In this document: in pieces, positions 18,394 through 27,460 of the stretch
Layout of the letters: each line of letters begins with the position of its first letter
How positions within the stretch are numbered: the stretch's first letter is position 1
DNA from: Paenibacillus mellifer
Lineage (GTDB): Bacteria; Bacillota; Bacilli; Paenibacillales; Paenibacillaceae
DNA: 64,000 nucleotides
NCBI RefSeq assembly: GCF_023195895.1
Contig: NZ_JALPRK010000001.1
Span: 62,001 to 126,000, forward strand
Direction of reading: 5' to 3'
Made by a program: the position numbers and the translations under genes
Notes under the pieces: generated by a model
The model's input: only the letters and a program-made list of their open reading frames with translations
Told to the model about the DNA's origin: nothing
Database searches by the model: none

Positions 18394-19305
18394 ATGAAAG
18401 TAGGCGTAATTATGGGCGGCGTCTCCTCGGAACGTGAGGTATCGCTGATGACGGGGAAGGAAATCGTGGGACGGCTGGACCCAAGTAAATATGAAGTTCT
18501 GCCGATCGATGTGGCGAAGCGTGAGGAGCTGATCGACCGGGTGCGGGGCATCGACTTCGCTTTGCTTGCGCTTCACGGTGCGTTTGGCGAGGATGGTACG
18601 GTGCAGGGAGTGCTCGAGACGATGGGGATCCCATATTCGGGCAGCGGCGTGTTGTCCAGCAGCTTGTGCATGGATAAGAACCTGACGAAGCGGCTGCTGC
18701 GAGCCGAAGGCGTGATTACCGCGGACTGGGTCTATCTGGATCGGTCGATGTTTGCCGACGGATCGTGGGAGGCTCAAGTCGCGGGACTTGCGTACCCGCT
18801 GTTCGTTAAGCCGAACGCCGGAGGCTCCAGCATCGGCGTGCAGCGCGTCGACCGGCAGGAGGCGCTGCGGGCGGCGCTTGCGGAGGCGTTCCGCTGGGAC
18901 GCATCCGTGGTCGTCGAGTTCATGGTAACCGGCCAGGAGATTACCTGTCCGATCCTGGACGGGGAGCTGCTTCCGGTGCTGGGCATTCGGTCCAATGGGG
19001 CGGAGTGGTTCGACTACGAAGCCAAATACAGCGACGGCGGGGCGGAGGAGCGCCCGATCACGTTGCCGGCCGAAGTGGAGTCGCGGGTATGGGAGGCCGC
19101 GCTGGCCTGCTACCGTCTGCTTCAATGCCGCGTATACGCACGGGTCGATATGATCCTCCAGGACGGTGTGCCCTACGTGCTTGAGGTCAACACGCTGCCT
19201 GGGATGACGGCGAACAGCTTGTTGCCCCGCAGCGCCGCCGCAGCCGGTATGAGTTATGGCGAACTGCTCGACCGGATCATCGAGCTGTCGCTGGCCGAGC
19301 GGTAA
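18394..19305 (+). CDS. ddl: D-alanine--D-alanine ligase
   Basis: A 303-residue ATP-grasp enzyme that joins two D-alanines for the peptidoglycan precursor. Visible motifs are GGVSSEREVSLMTG at the N-terminus, LHGAFGEDGTVQGVLE, the ATP-binding FVKPNAGGSSIGVQRV, and the metal-binding VLEVNTLPGMT near the C-terminus. The length is that of the short DdlB-type ligases. ATG 18394 follows AAGGAGAGG; the in-frame ATG at 18358 overlaps the upstream gene and has no such site. It sits behind its probable MocR regulator. Alanine dehydrogenase and racemase genes lie within 4 kb, so D-Ala supply and use are grouped. Confidence 0.94.
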   Translation: MKVGVIMGGVSSEREVSLMTGKEIVGRLDPSKYEVLPIDVAKREELIDRVRGIDFALLALHGAFGEDGTVQGVLETMGIPYSGSGVLSSSLCMDKNLTKRLLRAEGVITADWVYLDRSMFADGSWEAQVAGLAYPLFVKPNAGGSSIGVQRVDRQEALRAALAEAFRWDASVVVEFMVTGQEITCPILDGELLPVLGIRSNGAEWFDYEAKYSDGGAEERPITLPAEVESRVWEAALACYRLLQCRVYARVDMILQDGVPYVLEVNTLPGMTANSLLPRSAAAAGMSYGELLDRIIELSLAER

Positions 19306-19307
19306 TC

Positions 19308-19485
19308 ATGTTGCATTCAATGCAACATTACTGTCAGAGCTGGGGCCTCTGGCCGTGAAATGTTGCACAAAGTACAACATTTTGGGGACATAAAGCCACA
19401 GCTAGACGTAAATGTTGCATTCTGTACAACATTATCGGTTGAGGTGGGCTTTGGGGGAGAAAATGTTGCAATTAATTCAACATTT
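19308..19485. repeat. Array of four regularly spaced palindromes (TGTTGCA family)
   Basis: Four copies of an inverted repeat with core AATGTTG-N9-CAACATT lie between the convergent ddl and ald genes. The copies are 19308-19328 (perfect 9-bp arms ATGTTGCAT/ATGCAACAT), 19358-19383, 19410-19433 and 19460-19485. Their centres, 19318, 19370, 19422 and 19473, are 52, 52 and 51 bp apart. The intervening 26-29 bp differ in sequence. A second array of the same type lies at 50840-51020. No protein is encoded here. Confidence 0.9.
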
Positions 19486-19527
19486 CTCGCTTAGGAGGCC
19501 CTTCATAGTCGCGCAGCCGACACAAAC

Positions 19528-19558
19528 AAGAGATCCGCCGCGAGGGGGCGGATCTCTT
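19528..19558 (-). terminator. Terminator of alanine dehydrogenase gene
   Basis: AAGAGATCCGCC pairs with GGCGGATCTCTT around a 7-nt loop. On the minus strand the stem is followed by GTTTGTG, 28 bp beyond the ald stop. Confidence 0.8.
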
Positions 19559-19586
19559 GGATTAAGCAAGCTGCTGCGAAAGTCAT

Positions 19587-20720
19587 CTAGTTGGCGGGAT
19601 TCCCGGCCAGCTCCAGTACCTGCTCGACGGGCACGTACTCGAAGTGCAGGTCCCGGGCGACGGAGGCGTACGTGATCGCACCGCCGGCGACGTTAACACC
19701 CTTGCGAAGGGCTGCCCGTTCGCTAAGCGCCGTGTAAAGGCCCTTCGAGGCGATCTCCAGCGCGTAAGGCAGCGTGGCGTTAGCCAGCGCCAGCGTGGAG
19801 GTGCGCGGCACCGCGCCCGGCATGTTCGCCACGGCGTAGTGGACGACGCCATGTTTCACATACGTCGGATCGGAGTGGGTGGTGATCCGATCCACCGTTT
19901 CGAAGATACCGCCCTGGTCGATGGCCACATCTACTACAACCGAGCCGGGGCGCATCGCCTTGACCATACTCTCGGTGACCAGCTTCGGTGCCTTGGCGCC
20001 GGGGATCAGCACCGCGCCGATCACCAGGTCGGACTCGCCGACTGCCTCGGCGATGTGCTGCGGATTGGACATCAGCGTCTGCACGCTTGCGCCGAAGACA
20101 TCCTCCAGTTGCCGCAGGCGATCCGCGTTCAGGTCGATGATCGTCACGTCGGCGCCCAGGCCGATGGCTACCCGGGCCGCATTCGTCCCGACCACACCTC
20201 CGCCGATGATCGTCACCTTGCCACGCTTGACGCCGGGCACGCCGCCAAGCAGGATCCCTTTGCCGCCGTGCGGCTTCTCCAGGAACTGCGCTCCGATTTG
20301 CACGGACATCCGCCCGGCAACCTCGCTCATCGGCGTCAACAGCGGCAGCGTGTGGTTCACTTCGACCGTCTCGTATGCGATGGCGGTCACGCCCTGGTCT
20401 TTTAACGCTTGAGTCAACTCCGGTTCCGGCGCCAGATGCAAATAAGTAAAGAGGATCAGACCTTGGCGGAAAAAGCCATACTCCGACGGCTGAGGTTCCT
20501 TCACCTTCATTACCAGATCCGCAGACCACACGTCTGCGGCGCTGCCGAGCACCTTAGCTCCGGCTGACGCATATTCCGTATCCTCAAAGCCGCTGCCGGC
20601 TCCCGCCTGGGTCTCGATCCACACTTGATGCCCTGCATTGACCAGAGAGTAGGCGCCCGAAGGGGTCAAGGCCACCCGGTTTTCATTGTTTTTGATTTCT
20701 CTTGGGACTCCTACAATCAT
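19587..20720 (-). CDS. ald: Alanine dehydrogenase
   Basis: The 377-residue protein converts L-alanine to pyruvate and ammonia with NAD+ as a cytosolic hexamer. It opens [20 protein letters not shown], has the substrate-site segment [11 protein letters not shown], the catalytic-region HLAPEPELT and the NAD-binding [20 protein letters not shown]. Length and sequence match B. subtilis Ald throughout. AGGAGG stands nine bases before ATG 20720. An AdeR-like regulator gene lies upstream on the same strand, separated by a terminator. In B. subtilis Ald supplies pyruvate from alanine during growth on alanine and sporulation. Confidence 0.97.
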   Translation of the reverse strand: MIVGVPREIKNNENRVALTPSGAYSLVNAGHQVWIETQAGAGSGFEDTEYASAGAKVLGSAADVWSADLVMKVKEPQPSEYGFFRQGLILFTYLHLAPEPELTQALKDQGVTAIAYETVEVNHTLPLLTPMSEVAGRMSVQIGAQFLEKPHGGKGILLGGVPGVKRGKVTIIGGGVVGTNAARVAIGLGADVTIIDLNADRLRQLEDVFGASVQTLMSNPQHIAEAVGESDLVIGAVLIPGAKAPKLVTESMVKAMRPGSVVVDVAIDQGGIFETVDRITTHSDPTYVKHGVVHYAVANMPGAVPRTSTLALANATLPYALEIASKGLYTALSERAALRKGVNVAGGAITYASVARDLHFEYVPVEQVLELAGNPAN

Positions 20721-20796
20721 CTTGTTACCTCCTCTGTCACACCATCTGACATCAGTATAGGACAGGAACGACGCTTTTTGTTTGTGGAGTTATAAG

Positions 20797-20839
20797 AAAA
20801 AAAACAGCCAGAATTGTGAAATATCACAAATCGCGGCTG
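20797..20839 (-). terminator. Terminator of the AdeR-like gene, overlapping its 3' end
   Basis: On the minus strand CAGCC pairs with GGCTG, the inner TTGTGA with TCACAA, and eight T residues follow. The stem begins inside the last codons of the regulator, so the gene ends in its own terminator and ald must have a separate promoter. Confidence 0.8.
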
Positions 20840-22071
20840 CCGCCGAAGCGCTCGGCTTTGAGTTCCAGGTACAAGGTCACCTTCTGCTCCATGCTGGATA
20901 AGTCGATCCGGCCGATTTCGGCGATTCGCTTCAGCCGGTAATTCAACGTGTTGGCGTGAATGTGCAGCGCGTCGGCGGCGATTTTCGCATTGCTGTCGTG
21001 TGTCAAAAACACCTCCAACGTATGCGCCAGCTCGCTGTGATGCTCCTGATCGTAGGCCTGCAGCCGGGCCAGTTGCCCTCCTGCGCGGCCGTGCTTCTGG
21101 AGCTCCTCCCAGATTCGGGGCAAATACCGGTAGTAACCGAGATCGCCGTACATGACCAGATCTCCGGTTTCCTCGGGAAACCGCCGCTTCACCTGGAGCA
21201 GGAGAAGCGCTTCACGATAGCTGTCCTCCAGCCGTCCGTATTCGCTAAACGTCCCTCCGCTGGCCAATCCGAGAAACTGCGCTGAGAAGAATGAAAGCAA
21301 ATTCCGCTGAAGAAGCCCCAGCTGGTTGGCAACTCCATCCATGGTATCAGGCGCTAGCGGCGCAAATAGCAAAATCAGCTGATTTTTATCGATGGCGCGC
21401 AGCACAATTCGGCTATAAGCGGAGAGGGGGGCACATTTCTCCAGCGTCTGCCGCTGCAACGCTTCTTTGACTTCGGTGGCAAACTGCAGGACGACCACAT
21501 GGAATTGCGGAGGGAGGGTAATCCCAATCCGGTGGGCTTTATCCCGGATAAGGCTTTCGTGGGACAGATGCCCGGTGAGCAGCTGCCAGAAGAAATCGCG
21601 ATGCGCCTCTTCCTCCTTATGGCGCTGCAGCTGCCATTGCGCCATTTTGGTGCGGGCGGCTTGGGCAGCCTGGGCGAACAACGCCATTTCCCGTTCCGAA
21701 AAAGGCTTCTCCGTCTCCAGCACCCAGATAAAGCCGACAACCCGGGAGCCCGAGCGGATGGCGGTTGCCACGCGGCCGTTTAGCCCCACCTCTTGAATCG
21801 GGGCGATGCGGATCGGCGTTTCGCTCTCCAGAAGGCGAGGGATGACCCCATCCCGCCAGAGGCTGCCGATGATCTGATCAGGGACCCGGCGTCCGACAAT
21901 GGTTGCCAGCCGCGCCGCGTCGGTCTCCGGCACGTGCGAGCTGTAGGCAACCAGCCGATGGCTGGCGTCTTCGATTGTGACCGGACGCCCCAGCACGTCG
22001 CTAATTTTCTCCGCAAGCAATTCCAGATTGTCGGAGTAAGGTTCGAATGGGTCGTCCTGATCTTCTCGCAT
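20824..22071 (-). CDS. PucR/CdaR family regulator, AdeR-like activator of ald
   Basis: A 415-residue protein with an N-terminal GAF-like sensory region (about 10-150), a CdaR GGDEF-like middle domain and a C-terminal PucR helix-turn-helix (KIAADALHIHANTLNYRLKR). This layout matches B. subtilis AdeR, which activates alanine dehydrogenase in response to alanine. The adjacent downstream gene is ald, which makes the same role very likely. It is divergent from alanine racemase, with 66 bp between the starts, so it could also affect alr. A TATACT box lies upstream of ald without a good -35, as expected for an activator-dependent promoter. Confidence 0.88.
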   Translation of the reverse strand: MREDQDDPFEPYSDNLELLAEKISDVLGRPVTIEDASHRLVAYSSHVPETDAARLATIVGRRVPDQIIGSLWRDGVIPRLLESETPIRIAPIQEVGLNGRVATAIRSGSRVVGFIWVLETEKPFSEREMALFAQAAQAARTKMAQWQLQRHKEEEAHRDFFWQLLTGHLSHESLIRDKAHRIGITLPPQFHVVVLQFATEVKEALQRQTLEKCAPLSAYSRIVLRAIDKNQLILLFAPLAPDTMDGVANQLGLLQRNLLSFFSAQFLGLASGGTFSEYGRLEDSYREALLLLQVKRRFPEETGDLVMYGDLGYYRYLPRIWEELQKHGRAGGQLARLQAYDQEHHSELAHTLEVFLTHDSNAKIAADALHIHANTLNYRLKRIAEIGRIDLSSMEQKVTLYLELKAERFGGSRDL

Positions 22072-22137
22072 AGGGGCACCTCCGATGCTTATATATTTTC
22101 AAAATCATCAATCGGTAACGGAAAGAGGGTAAATGTG

Positions 22138-23307
22138 ATGACGACAACGCAAACGAGGATATTCTCATCCATCGGCTACCGTGAAACCTGGGCGGAGGTG
22201 TCGCTGGATGCCATCGCCCACAATACGGGGCTCTTCCGCAAGCAAGCCGCCGAGAGCTGCCGGGTGATGGCCGTGGTCAAAGCGAACGGCTATGGGCATG
22301 GAGCCGTGCAGGCGGCGCAAGCTGCAATCCGTGCTGGAGCCGAATACCTCGGCGTTGCTCTCGTCGATGAAGCACTGCAGCTTCGGGCCGCCGGTATAAC
22401 ACAGCCTATTCTTGTGCTCGGCTACACGCCACCGTTTGGCGTTGAAGCGGCCGTTCAGCACGGCATTACTTTTACGGTGTATACCGAGGAGGTGCTGGAT
22501 GAGGCGATCGTTTGTGCGAAAAAACAACGACGTGAAGCCCGCATCCATTTGAAATTCGATACCGGGATGTCCCGAATCGGCCTGCCTACCGTCGAGGCGG
22601 TGATCGAGATGGCCGAACATGCCGCGACCGCCGCTCCCTTCGTCGTGCTGGAAGGGTTGTTTACGCATTTTGCCGATGCGGACGGCCCCGATCCGGCGTA
22701 CACGTTGGAGCAATTTGGCCGGCTTAGCGCCTGCATCGACGCCTTGGAAGCCCGCGGCCTGCACATCCCGATCAAGCACTGCTGTAATAGTGCCGCGGCG
22801 ATGCGGTTCCCGCAAATGCATCTGGACATGGTGCGGATCGGGATCGCACTCTACGGGTTATATCCTTCGCCGCTTCTGCGGCTGCCGGAATACCCGCTGC
22901 GTCAGGCGATGCAGCTGAAGACGAAAATCGCCTCGCTTCAGCGGATCGAGCCGGGCCGCACCGTCAGCTACGGCCGGACGTACCGGGCGGTCACGGAACG
23001 GATCACCGCCACCATCCCGGTCGGTTATGCCGACGGCCTGTCGCGGGCGCTGTCCAATCGCGGCTGTGCGCTGGTGCGCGGGCAGCGGGTCCCGATCATC
23101 GGCCGGATCTGCATGGATCAGGCCATGCTGGACGTGACCGAGGCAGAAAGCGTCCGCGCGGGCGACGAGGTCGTGATTTTCGGCGGAACGGCAGCGGGGG
23201 CGTCGATTTCGATCGACGAAGTAGCCGACTGGATGGGGACGATCAATTATGAAGTCGTTTGTTTGCTCGGTCCAAGAGTGCCGCGCGTCTATCACGACGC
23301 TCCGTAA
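22138..23307 (+). CDS. alr: Alanine racemase
   Basis: The 389-residue PLP enzyme interconverts L- and D-alanine. The PLP lysine is Lys48 in VMAVVKANGYGHGAV, and the second catalytic base, a tyrosine, is in RTVSYGRTY about residue 279. Later conserved segments are IPVGYADGLSRAL and GRICMDQAMLDVT. ATG 22138 follows AAAGAGGG. In Bacillus species a biosynthetic Alr feeds the cell wall and another copy may act in spore coats; which role applies here is unknown. Its neighbours (alanine dehydrogenase with its regulator, and Ddl) make a coherent alanine metabolism cluster. Confidence 0.96.
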   Translation: MTTTQTRIFSSIGYRETWAEVSLDAIAHNTGLFRKQAAESCRVMAVVKANGYGHGAVQAAQAAIRAGAEYLGVALVDEALQLRAAGITQPILVLGYTPPFGVEAAVQHGITFTVYTEEVLDEAIVCAKKQRREARIHLKFDTGMSRIGLPTVEAVIEMAEHAATAAPFVVLEGLFTHFADADGPDPAYTLEQFGRLSACIDALEARGLHIPIKHCCNSAAAMRFPQMHLDMVRIGIALYGLYPSPLLRLPEYPLRQAMQLKTKIASLQRIEPGRTVSYGRTYRAVTERITATIPVGYADGLSRALSNRGCALVRGQRVPIIGRICMDQAMLDVTEAESVRAGDEVVIFGGTAAGASISIDEVADWMGTINYEVVCLLGPRVPRVYHDAP

Positions 23308-23420
23308 CTCATGTAACAATAGGTATCATACCTTTGGCATCATAATCCAAGTTCTGGGTTTCGTAAAGAGGTTTTTCCGGTTTTTATCATGATGCGCTTC
23401 ATTTGTGTTATATTACCTAA

Positions 23421-23461
23421 CACAAAACCCCTGCTCTGATCATCAGAGTAGGGGTTTTGTG
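23421..23461. terminator. Bidirectional terminator between alr and arsR-type gene
   Basis: CACAAAACCCCT pairs with AGGGGTTTTGTG and the inner CTCTGA with TCAGAG around a 3-nt loop. It lies between the convergent racemase and ArsR-type genes and can serve both. Confidence 0.88.
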
Positions 23462-23472
23462 CTGGAAAATGA

Positions 23473-24402
23473 TCAAGAACGGCGGGTGAAGGATAACACG
23501 ATGTTCTGCGGGTAATCGCCAAAACCGCTGCCGAACAGGTTAAGCCCGCGTTGATTGGCGGCATCCTCACGGACTTCGAAGCGGATGCGGATCGGCTTGT
23601 TGAACGCCAAGCCCAGCCCGGCGATCGCGGTAGGCTCGGCGGAAACGCCGTTGACGAAGCTGCCTTCCCGAGTCACGCGCCATTCGGTAAGCTGCCCGTA
23701 TTGGGTACCGCCTTTCCACTTTTCAGGCGTCAGTTTGCCTTGGCGCTCGCCGAAATCGCCGGGGCTGGTCCAGGTGCCGACCGGCAAGCCGTTCACGCTG
23801 ACCGTAATGTCGGAAGGCCAATCTTCCCGGAACCCCGGGGCCTCGGAACAAACCTCCGCCCGGATGCAGAGCTCCTCCAGTTCGACGCTCGGCGGCAGCG
23901 GATTGGCAAAATAGTATTCGACGTACCCCGCCTCGGCGAACCAGAGCAGCGCGGCCTCGGTCCGCTCCGGCATATAAAACGCCCGCGGATCGTCCTGGGA
24001 GCCGATTAGGCCCGCGTCGCGTCCGACCATGCCGCAAGGCGGGCTGACGGAGCAGATGGAATACATGCCGATGGGCATGTGAATTTCCTCTACATGATGG
24101 AGGCCTTCTCCAGGCTGGGTCGGAAGTTCCAGGAGAATGGAGCGGCAGGTAACCGAGCAGATTTTCTCCCGATTAGCCCCGGGGGCGGAGACGATCAACT
24201 CGGCCTGCTCCAGAATCTGCACGTTGATGGAAATGGTCGGCTGGGCGACGCCAAGCGCTTCGGCCAACTGGCTGATGCTCATCGGCTGTCTGCCCAACGC
24301 TTCGAGGATGCGGACGCGGACGTCTCCGGACAAAGCTTTGGCCACGTCAAGTATCCGAGAGGCCGGGTATCGTTGGGTGTCCTGACGGTGCGGTTCACTC
24401 AT
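23473..24402 (-). CDS. ArsR-type regulator with large C-terminal sensor domain
   Basis: The 309-residue protein begins with an ArsR winged helix (residues 15-85, with SISQLAEALGVAQPTISINV). It has no cysteine metal site in the recognition helix. The remaining 220 residues are beta-rich with many Trp and Tyr (EDWPSDITVSVNGLPVGTW), resembling a carbohydrate-binding sandwich. I infer that it senses a sugar. It is divergent from a GH2 glycosidase gene, with a 20-bp palindrome between them, so it probably controls that gene and itself. The C-terminal domain family is not one I can name; a ligand is unknown. Confidence 0.8.
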   Translation of the reverse strand: MSEPHRQDTQRYPASRILDVAKALSGDVRVRILEALGRQPMSISQLAEALGVAQPTISINVQILEQAELIVSAPGANREKICSVTCRSILLELPTQPGEGLHHVEEIHMPIGMYSICSVSPPCGMVGRDAGLIGSQDDPRAFYMPERTEAALLWFAEAGYVEYYFANPLPPSVELEELCIRAEVCSEAPGFREDWPSDITVSVNGLPVGTWTSPGDFGERQGKLTPEKWKGGTQYGQLTEWRVTREGSFVNGVSAEPTAIAGLGLAFNKPIRIRFEVREDAANQRGLNLFGSGFGDYPQNIVLSFTRRS

Positions 24403-24488
24403 CTACATATTCCTTTCTTCGAACGGTAGTCATAAAGTCAAAACACGTATCGGCATCAAACCTGTAGCCAGTGTACCTCAAAAACGTT

Positions 24489-24508
24489 ATATTGTAAATT
24501 TATAATAT
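24489..24508. promoter_or_regulatory. Candidate operator between arsR-type gene and GH2
   Basis: ATATTGTAAA/TTTATAATAT is a 20-bp inverted repeat with a single mismatched pair, set in very AT-rich DNA 90 bp before the GH2 start. Its position between divergent genes suits an operator for the ArsR-type protein. Confidence 0.55.
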
Positions 24509-24599
24509 ACATTGTGAATGTCTAATATATATGCTATCATGGGGGCGAAATGATCCGAATTATCCTGTTCCAGTTAAAAATGAAAGGTGTGCAAACTTG

Positions 24600-27350
24600 A
24601 TGACGAAACCATCGTTAACGGCGGAAGCGTCCGCGATTCCGCGTCCGGAGCATCCCCGGCCGGATTGGCAGCGGCCGGATTGGCTCAATCTGAACGGAAC
24701 CTGGTCGTTCCGGTTCGAACCGATTGGCGAAGGGGCCGGCACGTCCCGAGAGGATGGGGAAGCAAAGGATTTTCCAGAACGGATTAAGGTGCCGTTTTCC
24801 TGGTCCAGCCCGTTGTCCAGCATTGGCAACAACAAAGCAGGTATCGGTTGGTACCGGCGGACCGTCACCTGGCATCCAGAGGCATCCGGATCGCGGATTT
24901 TCCTCCATTTTGGGGCCGTCGATTATCAATGCGACGTTTGGGTCAACGGTGTCCATACCGGATCGCACCGGGGCGGATATGGCAACTTCGAGTTTGAGGT
25001 GACGGACTGTTGGGACGCGGATGGGGAAAATACGATCCTGGTCCGCGCGGAAGATGCAGACGGAGACGATCAAGCGCGCGGCAAGCAGGGATACGGTGAG
25101 ATTCGCGGCATTTGGCAGCCGGTATGGCTGGAAGCACGGCCGCAATCCTACGTGCAGGACGCGAAGTTCCGCACGTCTCTCGACGGCCAGGTTGAAGTGA
25201 CAGCCCGCATCCTTGCAAAGGAACCATCGGCGGCAAAGCTCGCCTTGCGGTTTCAAGACGGGGCCGTAGAGCATACGGAAGAACTGACGTTGGTCGCCGG
25301 CGAGAATACAATCCGCACCTCGTTCCAGGTAGCGGAGCCCCGGCTGTGGAGCCCGGAAACGCCGCATCTCTACGAGGGGGAGCTGCGGCTGACGGCGGCT
25401 TCCGGGGAGGACGCGGTCGCCACGTATTTCGGCATTCGCGAAATCGGCACCGCCCGTTTCGGGCAGCGGGATTACCGCTGGATCACGTTGAACGGAAAGC
25501 CGATTTATCTGAACGGTACGCTGGACCAATCTTTTCACCCGACCGGTTATTTCACCTATCCGACGGACGAGGACATGCGGGACGAAATTTTCTTGATGAA
25601 GCGGCTTGGGCTGAACTTCGCGCGCATCCACATCAAGCCGGAAGAACCGCGCAAGCTGTATTGGGCTGATAAGCTGGGGCTGCTCATCATGCAGGATATG
25701 CCCTGCTTCTGGGGCGAACCCGGCGAATCGGCGCGAACGGCCTACGAAAGCGAAGCGCGCGAGGTCATCGAGCGGGACTACAATCATCCGTCGATTTTCT
25801 CCTGGATCATGTTCAATGAAACCTGGGGGTTAAAATCGGGGAAAGCGGCAGGCAGCTTGACCGGAGATGAATCGGGCAACATGAATTATTTGCCCGAGAC
25901 CCAGGAATGGGTCCAAAGAATTTACCGCTGGGCCAAAGAGACGGACCCGACGCGCCTCGTGGAGGACAATTCCGCCTGCAACTGGGACCATGTCGAAACG
26001 GACTTGAACACGTGGCATTTTTACTTGAACGGGTATGAAAAGGTGCGCGAGCATGTCGGTAAAGTGGTGGAAAGCACGCATCCGGGGTCAACATTCAACT
26101 ATATCGGCGGGCGAATGCAGACGGACGCGCCGTTGATGAACAGCGAATGCGGCAACGTGTGGGGCATCGAACACAGCGCGGGGGACAGCGACCTGGCCTG
26201 GCATTACCATTACATGCTGAACGAATTCCGCCGCCATGACAAAATGTGCGGTTTCGTGTTTACGGAATTCCGGGATGTGACGAACGAATTTAACGGGTAT
26301 TACCGGCTGGACGGAACGGAAAAAGACTTCGGCTACGGCGAATTCGTGCCGGGCATGACGCTCGCCGACCTGCATGCGCCGGACTTCATCGTCATCGACG
26401 CGCCTCCTTCGCAAACGGTCGCCGCCGGGGCGAAGGTGTCCGTGCCCCTCTTACGCTCCAGCTTTTCGGACCGTCACCACGGCCGCACGCTCAACCTCGT
26501 TTGGGAGCTGTGGCACGACGATCTTGGCGTTCGCGTCGTTGCGGACCGCGGCGAGCGTGGCGTCGCCTGGGAGGATTACGGCGTGGCGGAGCTGGCAACG
26601 CTCGAGATCGCGATGCCTAAGCAGGACGTCGTTGCGGTGCTGGCCTTGCGGCTGGTTGCCGAAGGAGGCGAGACGGTGTCGCGCAACTTCGTCGCGTTCG
26701 ACGTCCGCGGCGATGGCACCGTTCCTGATTCCGCCGGCGTTCATACGGTGAACGTCCCGGTGGGAAGCTTTGCGCAGCAGACGTTTGCGCTGCAGTGGGA
26801 GTCGATCCAAGGAGCGAAGGCGAGCGGCGCGGGCGCAGGCGCCTTCGCGTATGAGGTTCGGCTGCCGGAACGGGAGGAGATGGCGTTGATCGGCGACATC
26901 GAAATCGCCTTCGAAGCCGGCGCCAAAAGGGTGCTCGCCCGCAACCTCGAAGGCGTCAAAACGAGCGATCACGGGATCGGCTACATGCATGGGGCTTCCG
27001 CCAACGTCGAATACAACCCGAACACCTACTACATGACGGATGAAATCCGCCATGAATCCAAGGTGACGGTTTGCATCGACGGCGAGCCTGTCGGAAGCGT
27101 GCACCTCCCCGACGATCCGGCGGATGCCCGCGGCATATTGTCCTGGCATTACCAGCCGGTGGATAATCGCTTGGATGAGGCGGGTTCGTACGGGTATCTA
27201 TGCCGCATCAAGGTACCCGGTCGCATTGCCGCCAAATTGGATCGCAGCCGCAACTTCCGGCTGGAGCTGCGTGCCGGGGAAGGCGGGCTGGCGCTGTACG
27301 GCCGGAACGCCGGGCGCTATCCGCTGGACATTCAGGTGCGCTGCCGTTAA
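24600..27350 (+). CDS. Glycoside hydrolase family 2 protein
   Basis: A 916-residue GH2 enzyme with the usual order: sugar-binding jelly roll (RPDWLNLNGTWSFRFEP, about 17-180), an Ig-like domain, a TIM barrel (about 290-590) and C-terminal sandwich domains. The likely acid/base is Glu407 in WIMFNETWG and the nucleophile Glu516 in MNSECGNVWG. No signal peptide is seen, so it should act in the cytoplasm. GH2 covers beta-galactosidase, beta-glucuronidase, beta-mannosidase and others, and specificity cannot be fixed by eye. ATG 24600 follows GAAAGGTG; an upstream in-frame ATG at 24531 lies in the regulatory region. It is divergent from its probable ArsR-type regulator. Confidence 0.88.
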   Translation: MTKPSLTAEASAIPRPEHPRPDWQRPDWLNLNGTWSFRFEPIGEGAGTSREDGEAKDFPERIKVPFSWSSPLSSIGNNKAGIGWYRRTVTWHPEASGSRIFLHFGAVDYQCDVWVNGVHTGSHRGGYGNFEFEVTDCWDADGENTILVRAEDADGDDQARGKQGYGEIRGIWQPVWLEARPQSYVQDAKFRTSLDGQVEVTARILAKEPSAAKLALRFQDGAVEHTEELTLVAGENTIRTSFQVAEPRLWSPETPHLYEGELRLTAASGEDAVATYFGIREIGTARFGQRDYRWITLNGKPIYLNGTLDQSFHPTGYFTYPTDEDMRDEIFLMKRLGLNFARIHIKPEEPRKLYWADKLGLLIMQDMPCFWGEPGESARTAYESEAREVIERDYNHPSIFSWIMFNETWGLKSGKAAGSLTGDESGNMNYLPETQEWVQRIYRWAKETDPTRLVEDNSACNWDHVETDLNTWHFYLNGYEKVREHVGKVVESTHPGSTFNYIGGRMQTDAPLMNSECGNVWGIEHSAGDSDLAWHYHYMLNEFRRHDKMCGFVFTEFRDVTNEFNGYYRLDGTEKDFGYGEFVPGMTLADLHAPDFIVIDAPPSQTVAAGAKVSVPLLRSSFSDRHHGRTLNLVWELWHDDLGVRVVADRGERGVAWEDYGVAELATLEIAMPKQDVVAVLALRLVAEGGETVSRNFVAFDVRGDGTVPDSAGVHTVNVPVGSFAQQTFALQWESIQGAKASGAGAGAFAYEVRLPEREEMALIGDIEIAFEAGAKRVLARNLEGVKTSDHGIGYMHGASANVEYNPNTYYMTDEIRHESKVTVCIDGEPVGSVHLPDDPADARGILSWHYQPVDNRLDEAGSYGYLCRIKVPGRIAAKLDRSRNFRLELRAGEGGLALYGRNAGRYPLDIQVRCR

Positions 27351-27376
27351 CCCGTTAGCTTCACTCCTCACAAGTC

Positions 27377-27411
27377 GAAAGACCGTCCAATTATTTCCCG
27401 GACGGTCTTTC
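27377..27411 (+). terminator. GH2 gene terminator
   Basis: GAAAGACCGTCC pairs with GGACGGTCTTTC around an 11-nt loop, 27 bp after the GH2 stop. The T tract after the stem is weak. Confidence 0.75.
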
Positions 27412-27460
27412 GCTATTGAGACGAGGGACAGGTGCCATACCGCTACACCGTATTCTCTTA

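Noticed and set aside
19308..19485. CRISPR-like array (repeats and unique spacers at regular distance)
   Set aside because: Repeats are only 21-26 bp, imperfect between copies and fully palindromic; there are only four units, no leader and no cas genes within the window.
20814..20829. TTGTGA-N4-TCACAA as a CRP- or AdeR-type operator
   Set aside because: It is the inner part of a longer stem (CAGCC/GGCTG) followed by eight T on the minus strand, so a terminator is the simpler reading.
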